Notes: a model not told the origin generated them from the letters alone. Shown: positions 15,647 through 23,917, numbered from the stretch's first letter. The stretch is DNA of 64,000 bases from Oscillospiraceae bacterium (GCA_902792905.1 CADBBH010000002.1:1-64000); one strand, 5' to 3'. Made by a program: numbers and translations.

Positions 15647-15696
15647 CCATATTTTGTGTTAATTCAGCCTAAATACACAAAATGTTGTAAAAATTC

Positions 15697-15756
15697 TTGA
15701 CAAAAGCCGAAAAACACAATATAATGATGTTAGCAAGTTAGCGAACACATTAACAT
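15697..15756 (+). promoter_or_regulatory. Promoter and possible operator of the XRE/ImmA pair
   Basis: A strong promoter, TTGACA (15697-15702), 17 bp, TATAAT (15720-15725). Downstream lie ATGTTA (15727-15732) and TAACAT (15751-15756) as an inverted repeat around GTTAGC repeats, a likely site for repression by the XRE protein. Confidence 0.65.
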
Positions 15757-15782
15757 ACGTTTGATGATTTGGAGGGAGAATT

Positions 15783-16142
15783 ATGAACTTTGGAGATTAT
15801 CTTAAACAAAAGAGGGCAGAAAAAGGAATCAACCTTCGCAAATTAGCCGGCTTGTTAGACATTGCACCCGCTTATCTAAGCGACATCGAAAAAGGCAAAA
15901 GAAATCCGCCCAGTCTTGAAATTATGAACGGAATTGTCGAGGCCTTGGAATTGGATGAAAGTGATAAAAACACCTTTTTTGATTTAGCTGCAAGAGAGAG
16001 AGAGAACACCGTAGCTCCGGACATTTCGCAATATGTAACCGAAAATGCTACTGTTCGTGTTGCTCTGAGAAAAGCACAAAGCCTCAATCTTTCGGATTTG
16101 GAGTGGGTAAAAATAATTGAAAATATGGAAGCGGGTGAGTAA
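15783..16142 (+). CDS. XRE-family repressor paired with an ImmA/IrrE protease
   Basis: A 119-residue regulator. Its helix-turn-helix at residues 8-60 reads INLRKLAGLLDIAPAYLSDIEKGKRNPPS, and a short helical tail follows. The start has GGAGGGAG upstream. Five bases separate it from the ImmA/IrrE metallopeptidase gene. In ICEBs1-like and phage systems such a pair works as repressor (ImmR) and antirepressor protease (ImmA) that cuts it after DNA damage or quorum signals, and it controls element excision. Here no conjugation genes follow; the downstream cargo is DUF4417 and toxin/immunity genes. Confidence 0.88.
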   Translation: MNFGDYLKQKRAEKGINLRKLAGLLDIAPAYLSDIEKGKRNPPSLEIMNGIVEALELDESDKNTFFDLAARERENTVAPDISQYVTENATVRVALRKAQSLNLSDLEWVKIIENMEAGE

Positions 16143-16147
16143 TAAAG

Positions 16148-16855
16148 TTGAGTTACAGCAGGTTTGTATACAGCAAATCAGAACTTGAGGAATTAGCAGA
16201 TAGCATTAACAGGCGATTCTTTAGTAATCGCCTTATTGGTGTTTCTCCTCTTGATCCGTATGACCTTGTTGAAAAAATCGGCTGTGATGTCGAATGGAAA
16301 TATATTTCTCCGGATGAGAGCATTTTAGGTATGACTTTTTTTGATGATGGAATGTGGTTTATTTGGGAAAACGGAGAATGTGTTCCTGGAGTTTTACCCC
16401 AAAAGGAGTATTTTAAAAAGGGTACGGTTGTAATTAATCAGATGGTTTTGGATAAGCAAAAAACTGAAAACGAAAACTGGGTTGTGACTCATGAAGCCTC
16501 ACATTGGATTAAGGATCAGAAATTCTTTAAGTTTCAAGAAGATACACCTTTCAAAATATGCGCTAAAAATGATTTTGAAGGCACATACTGGGATAACAAT
16601 ATGCCAACTCTAAAGTTGATAGAAGCGCAAACTAATTATCTTGCGGCGGCAATTCTTATGCCAAGAGAAGCTACCAAGGAGCGTTTCTTTAAACTTTGCA
16701 GATACAAAAACATACCTCAAAGACCTATTGAGTATAAATCTTTTATGAGAGCACAAATCGCTAAATTGGCAAAAGAATACCACTTAAACTTCAATCCTGT
16801 GCTTTATAGACTATACGATATTGAGGTTTTTGAGAGAAAAAGCAATTGGAGGTGA
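16148..16855 (+). CDS. ImmA/IrrE-family metallo-endopeptidase
   Basis: A 235-residue zinc protease. The motif HEASH (H115, E116, H119) is the family's HExxH zinc site, and the later EAQTNYLAAAILMPRE carries the expected third ligand region and the A-x-x-LLMP signature. The predicted substrate is the XRE repressor encoded just upstream. The start codon is TTG at 16148; no ATG is nearby in frame, and the spacing from the upstream gene suits coupled translation. The C-terminal part (RAQIAKLAKEYHLNFNPVLYRLYD) has no recognised domain. Confidence 0.85.
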   Translation: MSYSRFVYSKSELEELADSINRRFFSNRLIGVSPLDPYDLVEKIGCDVEWKYISPDESILGMTFFDDGMWFIWENGECVPGVLPQKEYFKKGTVVINQMVLDKQKTENENWVVTHEASHWIKDQKFFKFQEDTPFKICAKNDFEGTYWDNNMPTLKLIEAQTNYLAAAILMPREATKERFFKLCRYKNIPQRPIEYKSFMRAQIAKLAKEYHLNFNPVLYRLYDIEVFERKSNWR

Positions 16856-16908
16856 AAAACTCAATAATCAAATGATCAAATCATCAAATCATACGAGAGC
16901 GAGGTGAT

Positions 16909-17022
16909 ATGTTGAAAAACCTATTAAAATAACACCACTTGGCTGTTGGAGCAGTCAAAATGGTGTCATTCGTTCGGATGTGAAATCCTACTATTTGGTA
17001 CTTGTATTATTACACATCCGAA
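16909..17022 (+). promoter_or_regulatory. Structured leader with a seven-codon reading frame
   Basis: A GAGGTGAT site precedes ATG 16909, which opens a tiny frame MLKNLLK with stop at 16932. It is followed by ACACCA (16932-16937) pairing with TGGTGT (16961-16966), then a perfect 10-bp stem TTCGGATGTG (16973-16982) with CACATCCGAA (17013-17022). This could be a leader-peptide attenuator for the next gene, though no U-tract terminator is seen. Upstream, a short ATCAAAT repeat occurs around 16866-16890. Confidence 0.45.
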
Positions 17023-17078
17023 GGAATTATTCAAGTATTTTCAAGAATATTTAATAATTTTTTTGGAGGTGTTTTATC

Positions 17079-17819
17079 GTGAAAAAACGAAAAAACCTAA
17101 AAAAACTGCTTAATCTATGTTCGTTAGACTACACAAATCTCACAGTTAAACTCGGCGATTTGGATATGCCTTATATCACTTGCAATACTGCTCCGAGAAT
17201 TGACTATTTTGCCACTTACAGTCAACCTTCGACATATTTTCAAACAGACTGCACTTGCGTATCTTTCTTTGAGTATGACAGTACATTTGACGGGCTGTAT
17301 GGCCTTTGGAATGCAATATATTATGGCATAAAGGAACTGCAAGAGTTTTACATTGAGCGTTTTCAAAATGTCAAATTTTTTACGGCTCCAGACTATTCCA
17401 AATGCGGCGATGTTTCTGAAGTAGAGAATCAACATAGACAATATCGTTCACGAATAGTATCAATATGGCTTGCCATGAATTTGAACGCCGTAGTGATTCC
17501 GTTAATCTCATGCGCAAATGGAATCGGGATGAAATATATGCTGGACGGCATGGAGGATTGTTCAGCTGTAGTTTTTAACCTTAAAGGGCCGCTCGGCAAT
17601 CCTGCTCAGCTGATAATTTTTTTGGAATCAGTCAAGTATACGGTTGACAGATTAAAAAAGCTGAAAACAATTTATGTATATGCCGCAACACCTTGTGACG
17701 AAAAGATATACAATCTATTTCAGTATGCTATTGATGCCGGTATTGAGATAATCATTCCGGATAATATGCTTAGGACTCGAAATCGAATTCTCGGGGGTGA
17801 TAAGCATGGCAGCAACTGA
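17079..17819 (+). CDS. DUF4417-type protein
   Basis: A 246-residue protein of unknown function. The segment FFEYDSTFDGLYGLWNA, later FFTAPDYSKCGDV, then QYRSRIVSIWLAMNLNAVVIPLISCAN with a closing SAVVFNLKGP, matches what I remember of DUF4417, found mainly on phages and mobile elements, with conserved aspartates and a PDxS turn. It has no signal peptide or membrane helices. The start is GTG 17079 with GGAGGTG upstream. It overlaps the probable toxin gene by 14 bp, so the two are likely translated together, which suggests a shared system. A biochemical role cannot be assigned. Confidence 0.7.
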   Translation: MKKRKNLKKLLNLCSLDYTNLTVKLGDLDMPYITCNTAPRIDYFATYSQPSTYFQTDCTCVSFFEYDSTFDGLYGLWNAIYYGIKELQEFYIERFQNVKFFTAPDYSKCGDVSEVENQHRQYRSRIVSIWLAMNLNAVVIPLISCANGIGMKYMLDGMEDCSAVVFNLKGPLGNPAQLIIFLESVKYTVDRLKKLKTIYVYAATPCDEKIYNLFQYAIDAGIEIIIPDNMLRTRNRILGGDKHGSN

Positions 17820-18234
17820 AAACAGTGGTATTGGACACGGCACTTCGGGTTCTCCGCAGGAAAGCATTGAAGAGCAGATTTATCCACAGAAAGTATCTGA
17901 GAATCAGTCAAATGCTTCTAATAGTCCACCTGTGTATTCACCATCCCCAAAGCATGAGCCAAATTCAGGTTGGGGATCTGCTAATCCTATTAGCAGCAAA
18001 GAAGAAGGGCAAAAACTATTAGATAGCGGTATTCATCAAGGCAAACAGGTGTATAATGTTACAAAAAGCGGAAAAATCGTAAAATTCCAGCCTAGCAGTA
18101 CTCCCAATAATGAATACCATGCTTACGAAGTAACTAAACCACGAGATGTTCCTTCTTCAGTTCTTAAGCAACTATTAAACCAAGGTAAAATAACAAAGGC
18201 TGAGTATAATAAATTCCGAAAGGGGAAAAAATAA
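17806..18234 (+). CDS. Probable small polymorphic-toxin-like effector
   Basis: A 142-residue protein. The first 60 residues are low-complexity and rich in S, P, N and G (NSPPVYSPSPKHEPNSGWG), like a linker. The C-terminal half is compact and basic: SKEEGQKLLDSGIHQGKQVYNVTKSGKIVKFQP, then YHAYEVTKP and VLKQLLNQGKITKAEYNKFRKGKK. This layout (flexible linker plus a small basic C-terminal domain followed at once by an acidic protein) is typical of toxin/immunity cassettes. ATG 17806 has GGGGGTGA five bases upstream; GTG 17797 is less likely. The stop codon overlaps the next start by one base. No catalytic motif was recognised, so toxicity is inferred from architecture. Confidence 0.55.
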   Translation: MAATENSGIGHGTSGSPQESIEEQIYPQKVSENQSNASNSPPVYSPSPKHEPNSGWGSANPISSKEEGQKLLDSGIHQGKQVYNVTKSGKIVKFQPSSTPNNEYHAYEVTKPRDVPSSVLKQLLNQGKITKAEYNKFRKGKK

Positions 18235-18770
18235 TGCTAATAGGAAACAAAGGATTGTTTGCGATTGAGTATGAGTATTACGATTCTGACCGGCAAACTG
18301 AACTTGCCATGTATGTTAAAGGTCATAATATTCTTGAGTTCACCCGCAACAATAAACTATTAACTACCAAGTGGGACTTGACAGATATTGCCGTTTGGCT
18401 TAGGAATCTGATTGAAAATACTAATGATGACCCTTATCCGGTAGATTCTGAAGGCGAATATGCCGCACTTAAGGATATCAATTCACGTGACTTTGATTCC
18501 GAAGATGACGACGAGTTTGATGCATATTATGATAAGCTGGATGAATGGAATGAACGGCACAGATGGCATCCTCACAGTAACGGCGGTATTATTGCCGATG
18601 TGTATTTTCAATTTGTCGGAGACAATATTGAAATCTCATGGAACAATCAAGATGATGAGGTCGATTTCACATACAAACTTGGATGTGAATCTGTACCCAA
18701 AAACATATTTATCAGTGTGATGGATGAATTTTTGACTGATTATGCAAATCATTGGTTTAGTATTAGTTAA
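18234..18770 (+). CDS. Probable immunity protein for the adjacent effector
   Basis: A 178-residue acidic, soluble protein with a very negative central loop (DSEDDDEFDAYYDKLDEWNERHRWHPH) and a beta-rich start (GNKGLFAIEYEYYDSDRQTELAMYVKGHNILEF). It starts on the last base of the upstream stop codon, so it is tightly coupled to the basic effector. Opposite charge and overlap are usual for toxin/immunity pairs. Its 3' end runs 8 bp into the convergent polymerase-like gene, showing that this cargo was joined precisely to that gene's stop. Confidence 0.55.
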   Translation: MLIGNKGLFAIEYEYYDSDRQTELAMYVKGHNILEFTRNNKLLTTKWDLTDIAVWLRNLIENTNDDPYPVDSEGEYAALKDINSRDFDSEDDDEFDAYYDKLDEWNERHRWHPHSNGGIIADVYFQFVGDNIEISWNNQDDEVDFTYKLGCESVPKNIFISVMDEFLTDYANHWFSIS

Positions 18771-21700
18771 CTCCAAACATCCTATACAATTCTTTTCTGA
18801 TTCCGTCCGGGTCGTAATCGGCTTCGGGCGGATTCTTTTTGAGCATCCCGTAAAGCTTTGTGCCTTCTGAGCGTGAGAAATCCATTTCACCGCCGGCACC
18901 GGAATTGCAGAGTGCGGCGAGCAGAAGCCATTCCGCCTCGGTTATATCCGTTCCTTTTTCATCAATATAGTTTATCAACGCGAGGATGTCGGCTTCACTC
19001 AGTTTTTCCTGCCTTACGCTTTTGAAAAATGAAAGCGTTTCTCTTGCTATGGTGTTCTGCAAGGAAGAAATCTGTATTCTGCCTTTGCTGCTGTGAATCA
19101 CAGCGGCAAGACTGCTTATTCTCTGCTGAATGGCGCGGACCTTTTTAAGAATATTGTTCACGGTTTTTGTATCGGCTCTGCCTTCGGGAGTGACATCGAT
19201 TATTTTCGAAAGCGGTTTCCCGTTTCTGCCCTTGGAAACATTCCTGTCTTTTGCGGCTTCATATATGAACTGCATGGGGCAGTGAATAACCCTGTGATCC
19301 TGCTTTTTCTGCTCTTCCTTTGATAATTCTGTTTTGCCCGTAGTGATATAGGTAAAGAAATCGGGCACGGAGAAATATCTTTTGTATTGTGAATGGTATA
19401 TTCCGCGAAGTCTGTTCAGTTCCCTGTCGGTATCCACAGCATAGATTCGTTTTGCCTTGTCTATTTCGGTATTTGACAAAACCTCAAGTATTGCGCAGTA
19501 TGAATAAACCTCATCAAGAGCTTCCTGACTGCTGAACTCATCCGGAATATTCTCGTTCTGAAATACCATTGCCCATAGAATACTGTTGAATTTCTGTGAG
19601 AGGTTTACGATTTCACCGATTCTGTTCTTGCCTATTTCAATATCAATCTGAGTAAGAGATTTTGTCGCTTTGTCATAGCTCAGCCCGTTTACGGGAACGG
19701 GAAAAGCAAACTGACTCGCTATACCGCCGTCCACAAGCGTTTTGTCATCGGTGAGAAGCATTGTGTCGGAATCATAATCAGCCCCGTTGAGAACATGCTG
19801 AAGGTTATTGTTTCTCGCGCCGACACAGACTATTTGAGGAGTGAGGTTGAAATATCTGTATTTATTATTGTATGTATTCTTCGCCGCCAGCACATTTCCC
19901 ATTGTAATATGAGGACTGCGTATTCCGAGCAATGGCTGTCCTTCCCCAAAGAAGGAGCAGTATATCTCATTATCAGCATCGTCTTTATGATATATCTTCG
20001 GATTTTTGTAGTCAGGCGTTATAGCCGCCTCAAGGAATTCATATCCATTGCCGAAAAGGACCGCGTTTGTTCCGTGAACAAGCAGTTTGCCCTTTTTGAT
20101 GTAATCATTTATTCTCGTAATCCAATCACTGCGGAAGTGCTGATACATCCTCGCTTTTTCAAAGTCCGGGCAGACTTCAAGCAGACTGCATACAAGCTGA
20201 TCCTTGTAACCGTATATATCCGGCGCTGTCTTTTCAACGGAATATTCGATTTCATCATTGGTATCTTCTGTTTCATCAGCTCTGCCGTAAAAGTCCGAGA
20301 GAACCCAGCGGAAGAATCTGCTGTCCGCCCTGGCAGAATTTTTGAAGGCCTTCATTGGTCTCATAAGATAATCAACATCATTACGGCCGAGGAAAAGAGT
20401 ATTGAGCATCTGATAATTGGTTCTTACCAGATTGCCGCCGAGCCAGGGAGTCGGTTTTTCGCTCTTTACCACTCCGAAATCGCATCCGTCATCGCCGAGC
20501 CATTCCGCCCAGAATCTTATTTTCGCCCCGAAATCATCGCCTTCGAGCATTTTGCAGAATTTCAGGCAGGATTCCGTAACAATCATTTTTACTTCGAAAA
20601 TATCGGAAGCGAGGGTGATCCCGTTCAGCTGAGATACATCGGTTATATTGTTATCCTCAAACCATTTCTGCAGTTTAGTATTGAAAGCACAGCCTTTGAA
20701 ATACCTGTTGCGCAGAAGCATCATACCTTTATTGCTTCTGCCGGCCTTTTCGAATACCGATTCATCCAGCAGAGCTTCACCGTCAAAAAGGTTGCTTTCG
20801 GTCAGCGACTTTTCATTGACAGCGACGATTTCACCGTTTTCATCCGTCTTAACGACCATACATATATTTCTGCACTTTGATTTTACATCTCTCATAAAGA
20901 GAATATTTGAGATATCCAGATGAAGCATATCCTCAAGGGAACTGAGGCTCAGAGCGCTGTATGCCTCGGCCGATACAATATCGTCATTGAGAGTTACGCC
21001 ATACTTTTTCAGCAGTTTTCTCGTTGAAGGATACTTGTCCGTGAGCGTGCCCCATTTGAGCATTTTCTTCAGCATATCCTCACGGATGAAAACGCACTTG
21101 TTTTCGCGGCTCATTCCCGCGCTCCGCTTATACCTGACATAGTGAACGGGCTCACCTTTTTTATTAAGGCAGTCAAAGCCGTTATTATACAGATATTCCC
21201 TTATGCCGTCGGCGGTTTTAACGGAGGGAATTGTTACAAAATTCTCTTTGCCGTTTTTGGTTACGGTCTTTTTCCTGAGATACTGTCTGCCGGCTTCGTC
21301 ATAAATGAAATACGGGGAACTGACAGCATTGAGTATATTCTTCTCAACGGGCACGGATTCTCTCTCATCATTTTCCCTGCAGGCATTTGAAGAGGTGACT
21401 ATGGCAATCAGCTCTCCGCCGGAAACACAGGCGCAATCGGTTATTTCATATCTGCCGCCGTTCTTATCAACAATAACTCTGTCTTTGTAAGCGTATCCGT
21501 TTCTGATATAGAGAGAGCCCTTTTCTTTGCTTTCGTGCTTATGACGGTTGAATTCCCTGTAATTCTTTTCAAAGGTGACGCAGACAAGTGCATCGGTACA
21601 GCCGTTAATGGCAATCTCATCATTGATACTCTGAACGAAATTACCCTTTTTCAGTGAGCTGTAGGCTCTCTCAAGCTCGGGAGTTTCAAGGCAGAAACGG

Positions 21701-21873
21701 AAGGTTGATGAAAACAGAGACTCATCCGCCCGCATAACCGTGCTGCCGTTTGCTTTTTTATACGGCTTATACAGGGCAACGCCAAGTCCTGCGTCGGAAA
21801 TCATAAAAATATCCGCCGCGTCAATCATGGGAATGAAATAGCTGTGCTCGTTTGCGTAGTTCATTGCCTTCAT
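18763..21873 (-). CDS. Large single-chain RNA-polymerase-like protein (YonO/QDE-1-like double-psi-barrel type)
   Basis: A 1036-residue cytosolic protein. The key motif is NGADYDSDTMLL with aspartates D699, D701 and D703, resembling the catalytic DxDGD loop of multisubunit beta-prime subunits (NADFDGD), phage YonO and eukaryotic RdRP/QDE-1, with Ser in place of Gly. About 45 residues before it, IRSPHITMGNVL resembles the R-x-P-x-x-x-x-G strand that precedes this loop in RdRP-type barrels. The N-terminal 600 residues are charged and unfamiliar; the C-terminal 250 are helical and basic. ATG 21873 follows a GGCGGTGAT site. A tyrosine recombinase gene lies upstream on the same strand. Seen: motif and size. 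Inferred: polymerase fold and activity. A hypothetical phage-type replication protein is the main alternative. Confidence 0.6.
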   Translation of the reverse strand: MKAMNYANEHSYFIPMIDAADIFMISDAGLGVALYKPYKKANGSTVMRADESLFSSTFRFCLETPELERAYSSLKKGNFVQSINDEIAINGCTDALVCVTFEKNYREFNRHKHESKEKGSLYIRNGYAYKDRVIVDKNGGRYEITDCACVSGGELIAIVTSSNACRENDERESVPVEKNILNAVSSPYFIYDEAGRQYLRKKTVTKNGKENFVTIPSVKTADGIREYLYNNGFDCLNKKGEPVHYVRYKRSAGMSRENKCVFIREDMLKKMLKWGTLTDKYPSTRKLLKKYGVTLNDDIVSAEAYSALSLSSLEDMLHLDISNILFMRDVKSKCRNICMVVKTDENGEIVAVNEKSLTESNLFDGEALLDESVFEKAGRSNKGMMLLRNRYFKGCAFNTKLQKWFEDNNITDVSQLNGITLASDIFEVKMIVTESCLKFCKMLEGDDFGAKIRFWAEWLGDDGCDFGVVKSEKPTPWLGGNLVRTNYQMLNTLFLGRNDVDYLMRPMKAFKNSARADSRFFRWVLSDFYGRADETEDTNDEIEYSVEKTAPDIYGYKDQLVCSLLEVCPDFEKARMYQHFRSDWITRINDYIKKGKLLVHGTNAVLFGNGYEFLEAAITPDYKNPKIYHKDDADNEIYCSFFGEGQPLLGIRSPHITMGNVLAAKNTYNNKYRYFNLTPQIVCVGARNNNLQHVLNGADYDSDTMLLTDDKTLVDGGIASQFAFPVPVNGLSYDKATKSLTQIDIEIGKNRIGEIVNLSQKFNSILWAMVFQNENIPDEFSSQEALDEVYSYCAILEVLSNTEIDKAKRIYAVDTDRELNRLRGIYHSQYKRYFSVPDFFTYITTGKTELSKEEQKKQDHRVIHCPMQFIYEAAKDRNVSKGRNGKPLSKIIDVTPEGRADTKTVNNILKKVRAIQQRISSLAAVIHSSKGRIQISSLQNTIARETLSFFKSVRQEKLSEADILALINYIDEKGTDITEAEWLLLAALCNSGAGGEMDFSRSEGTKLYGMLKKNPPEADYDPDGIRKELYRMFGVN

Positions 21874-22001
21874 ATTATCACCGCCTTGTCTGTGAATAGT
21901 CCGGAAAAGCAGTCTTTCGACCTGTTTCCATTATATATTAAATCACAAACAAAGTCCAAAAAAACTCTCTCAATTTTTCTCTGAGGCAGACGGTCTGTCT
22001 C

Positions 22002-23177
22002 TCAGTCTACAAACTTATCCAGGCTCTTGATTGCTTTAACTTTTTCTTCCTGTATAACCTTAATATATATATCATACGTTATCCGGACAGACGAATGACC
22101 GAGTATACTGCTGACTATCTTAACATCAGCACCGTTTGAGAAAAGCATAGTCGCAAATGTGTGCCTTAATGTATGAACTCCGTAAGTCTCTCCTTTGAAG
22201 GTAATTCCGGAGTTATAAAGCACCTGATGAAAAGCACGGTTGAAATAACAAGGAGTGCTCTGCGTTCCAAACTTTGTGATAAAGACATATTTACTCTTTT
22301 TACCGTCTCTCTTTTGAAGGACTTTCAATGCTTCATACGCTTTCTTAGTCATGGGAACAATTCTTGTCCCTGCTTTTGTTTTTGTGCTGTTTTGATTCAG
22401 CAATGCGTATTTCTCTCCGGGTTTATCTCCGTTTCTGGTAGTAACAGCATTTTTATTGACATCAATTGTTCTTTTCTTGAAATCGATATCGTCCCAGGTT
22501 AAAGCAATAGCTTCACCGATTCTCAGCCCGCTGTAAAGAAGAAATACAAGTCCGGGTCCGTTCCAATACACAAAGCGGCCGGTTGAATATGTTCTGTAAC
22601 ATTCTTCCTCAATAATCTTTCGTTCATCCTTGTCGAATATCCTGATTTCCTCAGCTTCGCGTTTTGGAATAACAACTCCTTTGCACGGATTGCGAAGACC
22701 CGGCATTTCCGTATCAATATAATACGCGCAAACAGTATTAACCATTTCATAAGCTTTTTTTATTGTGGATGGCGCAAGACCTTTTTCGTTAAGGGCAATC
22801 ACCATATCCTGAACATCTTTTGTGGTGATATTATCAATCCGCGTTTTACCAACATAAGGAATCACATTAACTCTGAGAGTACATTCAAGCCGGGCAAAAG
22901 TTGAAGGCTTAACCTTCATTGACATAATATTATCGAGCCAGTATCTTGAGATTTCCTCAAAATTCCTATTAAATCGCTCCGGATTATCCTTATCCAGCTT
23001 AAGATCATAAACAAACTGATCCATCCTTTCGACAACTTCCGACTTATACATACTGCTCATTCTCTTTTTGTGGGATTTACCTTCGGAGTCAGTCCATCTG
23101 AATTCGCTGACCCATATATCTCTTTTTGAATCGTGATATAATGTTCCTTCATGACTGAGTCTTCTTGTTTTTGGCAT
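22002..23177 (-). CDS. Tyrosine recombinase / phage-type integrase
   Basis: A 391-residue site-specific recombinase. An N-terminal arm-binding region (SHEGTLYHDSKRDIWVSEFRW...KKRMSSMYKSEV) is followed by a SAM-like core-binding domain (SRYWLDNIMSMKVKPSTFARLE) and the catalytic domain. The catalytic residues are visible: Arg in SGLRIGEA, HTLRHTFA (His-x-x-Arg), HSSVRITYDIYIKV with the His and the nucleophilic Tyr. ATG 23177 has AAAGGAG upstream and was preferred over 23231. It reads away from a five-tRNA cluster, with repeated GGTAAAAAC sites between them, the classical layout of an integrase at a tRNA-linked island end. The polymerase-like gene follows 128 bp downstream. Confidence 0.93.
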   Translation of the reverse strand: MPKTRRLSHEGTLYHDSKRDIWVSEFRWTDSEGKSHKKRMSSMYKSEVVERMDQFVYDLKLDKDNPERFNRNFEEISRYWLDNIMSMKVKPSTFARLECTLRVNVIPYVGKTRIDNITTKDVQDMVIALNEKGLAPSTIKKAYEMVNTVCAYYIDTEMPGLRNPCKGVVIPKREAEEIRIFDKDERKIIEEECYRTYSTGRFVYWNGPGLVFLLYSGLRIGEAIALTWDDIDFKKRTIDVNKNAVTTRNGDKPGEKYALLNQNSTKTKAGTRIVPMTKKAYEALKVLQKRDGKKSKYVFITKFGTQSTPCYFNRAFHQVLYNSGITFKGETYGVHTLRHTFATMLFSNGADVKIVSSILGHSSVRITYDIYIKVIQEEKVKAIKSLDKFVD

Positions 23178-23470
23178 AGTTAAAGCTCCTTTAATGTTTA
23201 TTTCAGCTTCAACACTTGCATAAAGCGGCAAATACCAATGAAAATATAACTCCTTTCAAATTATTCCCAAATCCACACAAAAACAGCCCTATTTATGAAC
23301 AAAATATTAACAAAAACGGCTGAAAATGCACCAAAATGACATCTACAGTCTATGTATTCGGCAATTTACAGGTCCGTGATTCACTCTTTTCCATTCTTCA
23401 ATGGGGCACTTTCTCTAGAGCATCTCAAAAATGTCCCGAAAAATCAACGGATTGAGCGCACTGCTTGTGG

Positions 23471-23563
23471 GGGTAAATACTGGGTAAAAACCATTGGAAA
23501 ATGCGGTAAAAACGGGGTTTGTGAATCGTGTCTCAGGAGACATTTTACACAGTTTTTTACCCC
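23471..23563. repeat. Repeated GGGTAAAAAC sites, candidate integrase arm-type sites
   Basis: GGGTAAATAC (23471-23480), GGGTAAAAAC (23482-23491) and CGGTAAAAAC (23504-23513) on the plus strand, with an inverted copy GTTTTTTACCCC (23552-23563). Clustered short repeats next to an integrase gene usually bind its N-terminal domain. Confidence 0.55.
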
Positions 23564-23587
23564 GATTTTTCAGACTTTTCAAAAAGA

Positions 23588-23630
23588 AAAAGTCCGCAAA
23601 TCCTTATATATCAAGGACTTACGGACTTTT
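23588..23630 (-). terminator. Terminator of the tRNA operon
   Basis: AAAAGTCCG (23588-23596) pairs with CGGACTTTT (23622-23630), with a second inner dyad (CCTT/AAGG). On the minus strand it is followed by TCTTTTTG, six bases after the tRNA-Cys CCA. Confidence 0.75.
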
Positions 23631-23635
23631 AGTCT

Positions 23636-23710
23636 TGGAGGTACCACCCAGATTTGAACTGGGGAATCGCGGTTTTGCAGACCGCTGCCTTACCACTTGG
23701 CTATGGTACC
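23636..23710 (-). tRNA. tRNA-Cys (GCA)
   Basis: 75 bases including encoded CCA. Acceptor GGTACCA/TGGTACC, anticodon loop CTGCAAA giving GCA, T-loop TTCAAAT. Last gene of a five-tRNA operon read right to left; its 3' end faces the integrase. Confidence 0.95.
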
Positions 23711-23724
23711 GTCTATATAAAAAA

Positions 23725-23800
23725 TGGAGCGGATGACGAGGCTCGAACTCGCTACCTCCACCTTGGCAAGGTGGCGCTCTACCAGATGAGCTACATCCGC
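23725..23800 (-). tRNA. tRNA-Gly (GCC)
   Basis: 76 bases including CCA. Acceptor GCGGATG/CATCCGC, anticodon loop TTGCCAA, T-loop TTCGAGC. Confidence 0.95.
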
Positions 23801-23805
23801 AAAAA

Positions 23806-23881
23806 TGGTGCCTTCGGCCGGAATCGAACCAGCGACACGTGGATTTTCAGTCCACTGCTCTACCAACTGAGCTACAAAGGC
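23806..23881 (-). tRNA. tRNA-Phe (GAA)
   Basis: 76 bases including CCA. Acceptor GCCTTTG/CGAAGGC with one G-U pair, anticodon loop CTGAAAA, T-loop TTCGATT. Confidence 0.95.
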
Positions 23882-23917
23882 AAATAATAAGACCTGTATA
23901 GAATATATACAGGTCAA

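Larger units (their letters stand above)
23178..23635. other. Non-coding DNA between integrase and tRNA-Cys
   Basis: No credible gene. It contains the integrase promoter region, the GGTAAAAAC repeat sites (23471-23563) and the terminator of the tRNA operon (23588-23630). This is the expected place for an attachment site, but I found no second copy of its sequence elsewhere in the window. Confidence 0.6.

Noticed and set aside
19795-20880. 361-codon open frame on the plus strand
   Set aside because: Antisense to the polymerase-like gene, low-complexity translation without motifs, no start signal.
23352-23917. Small open frames over the integrase-tRNA gap
   Set aside because: They overlap tRNA genes, repeats and a terminator and carry no protein motifs.
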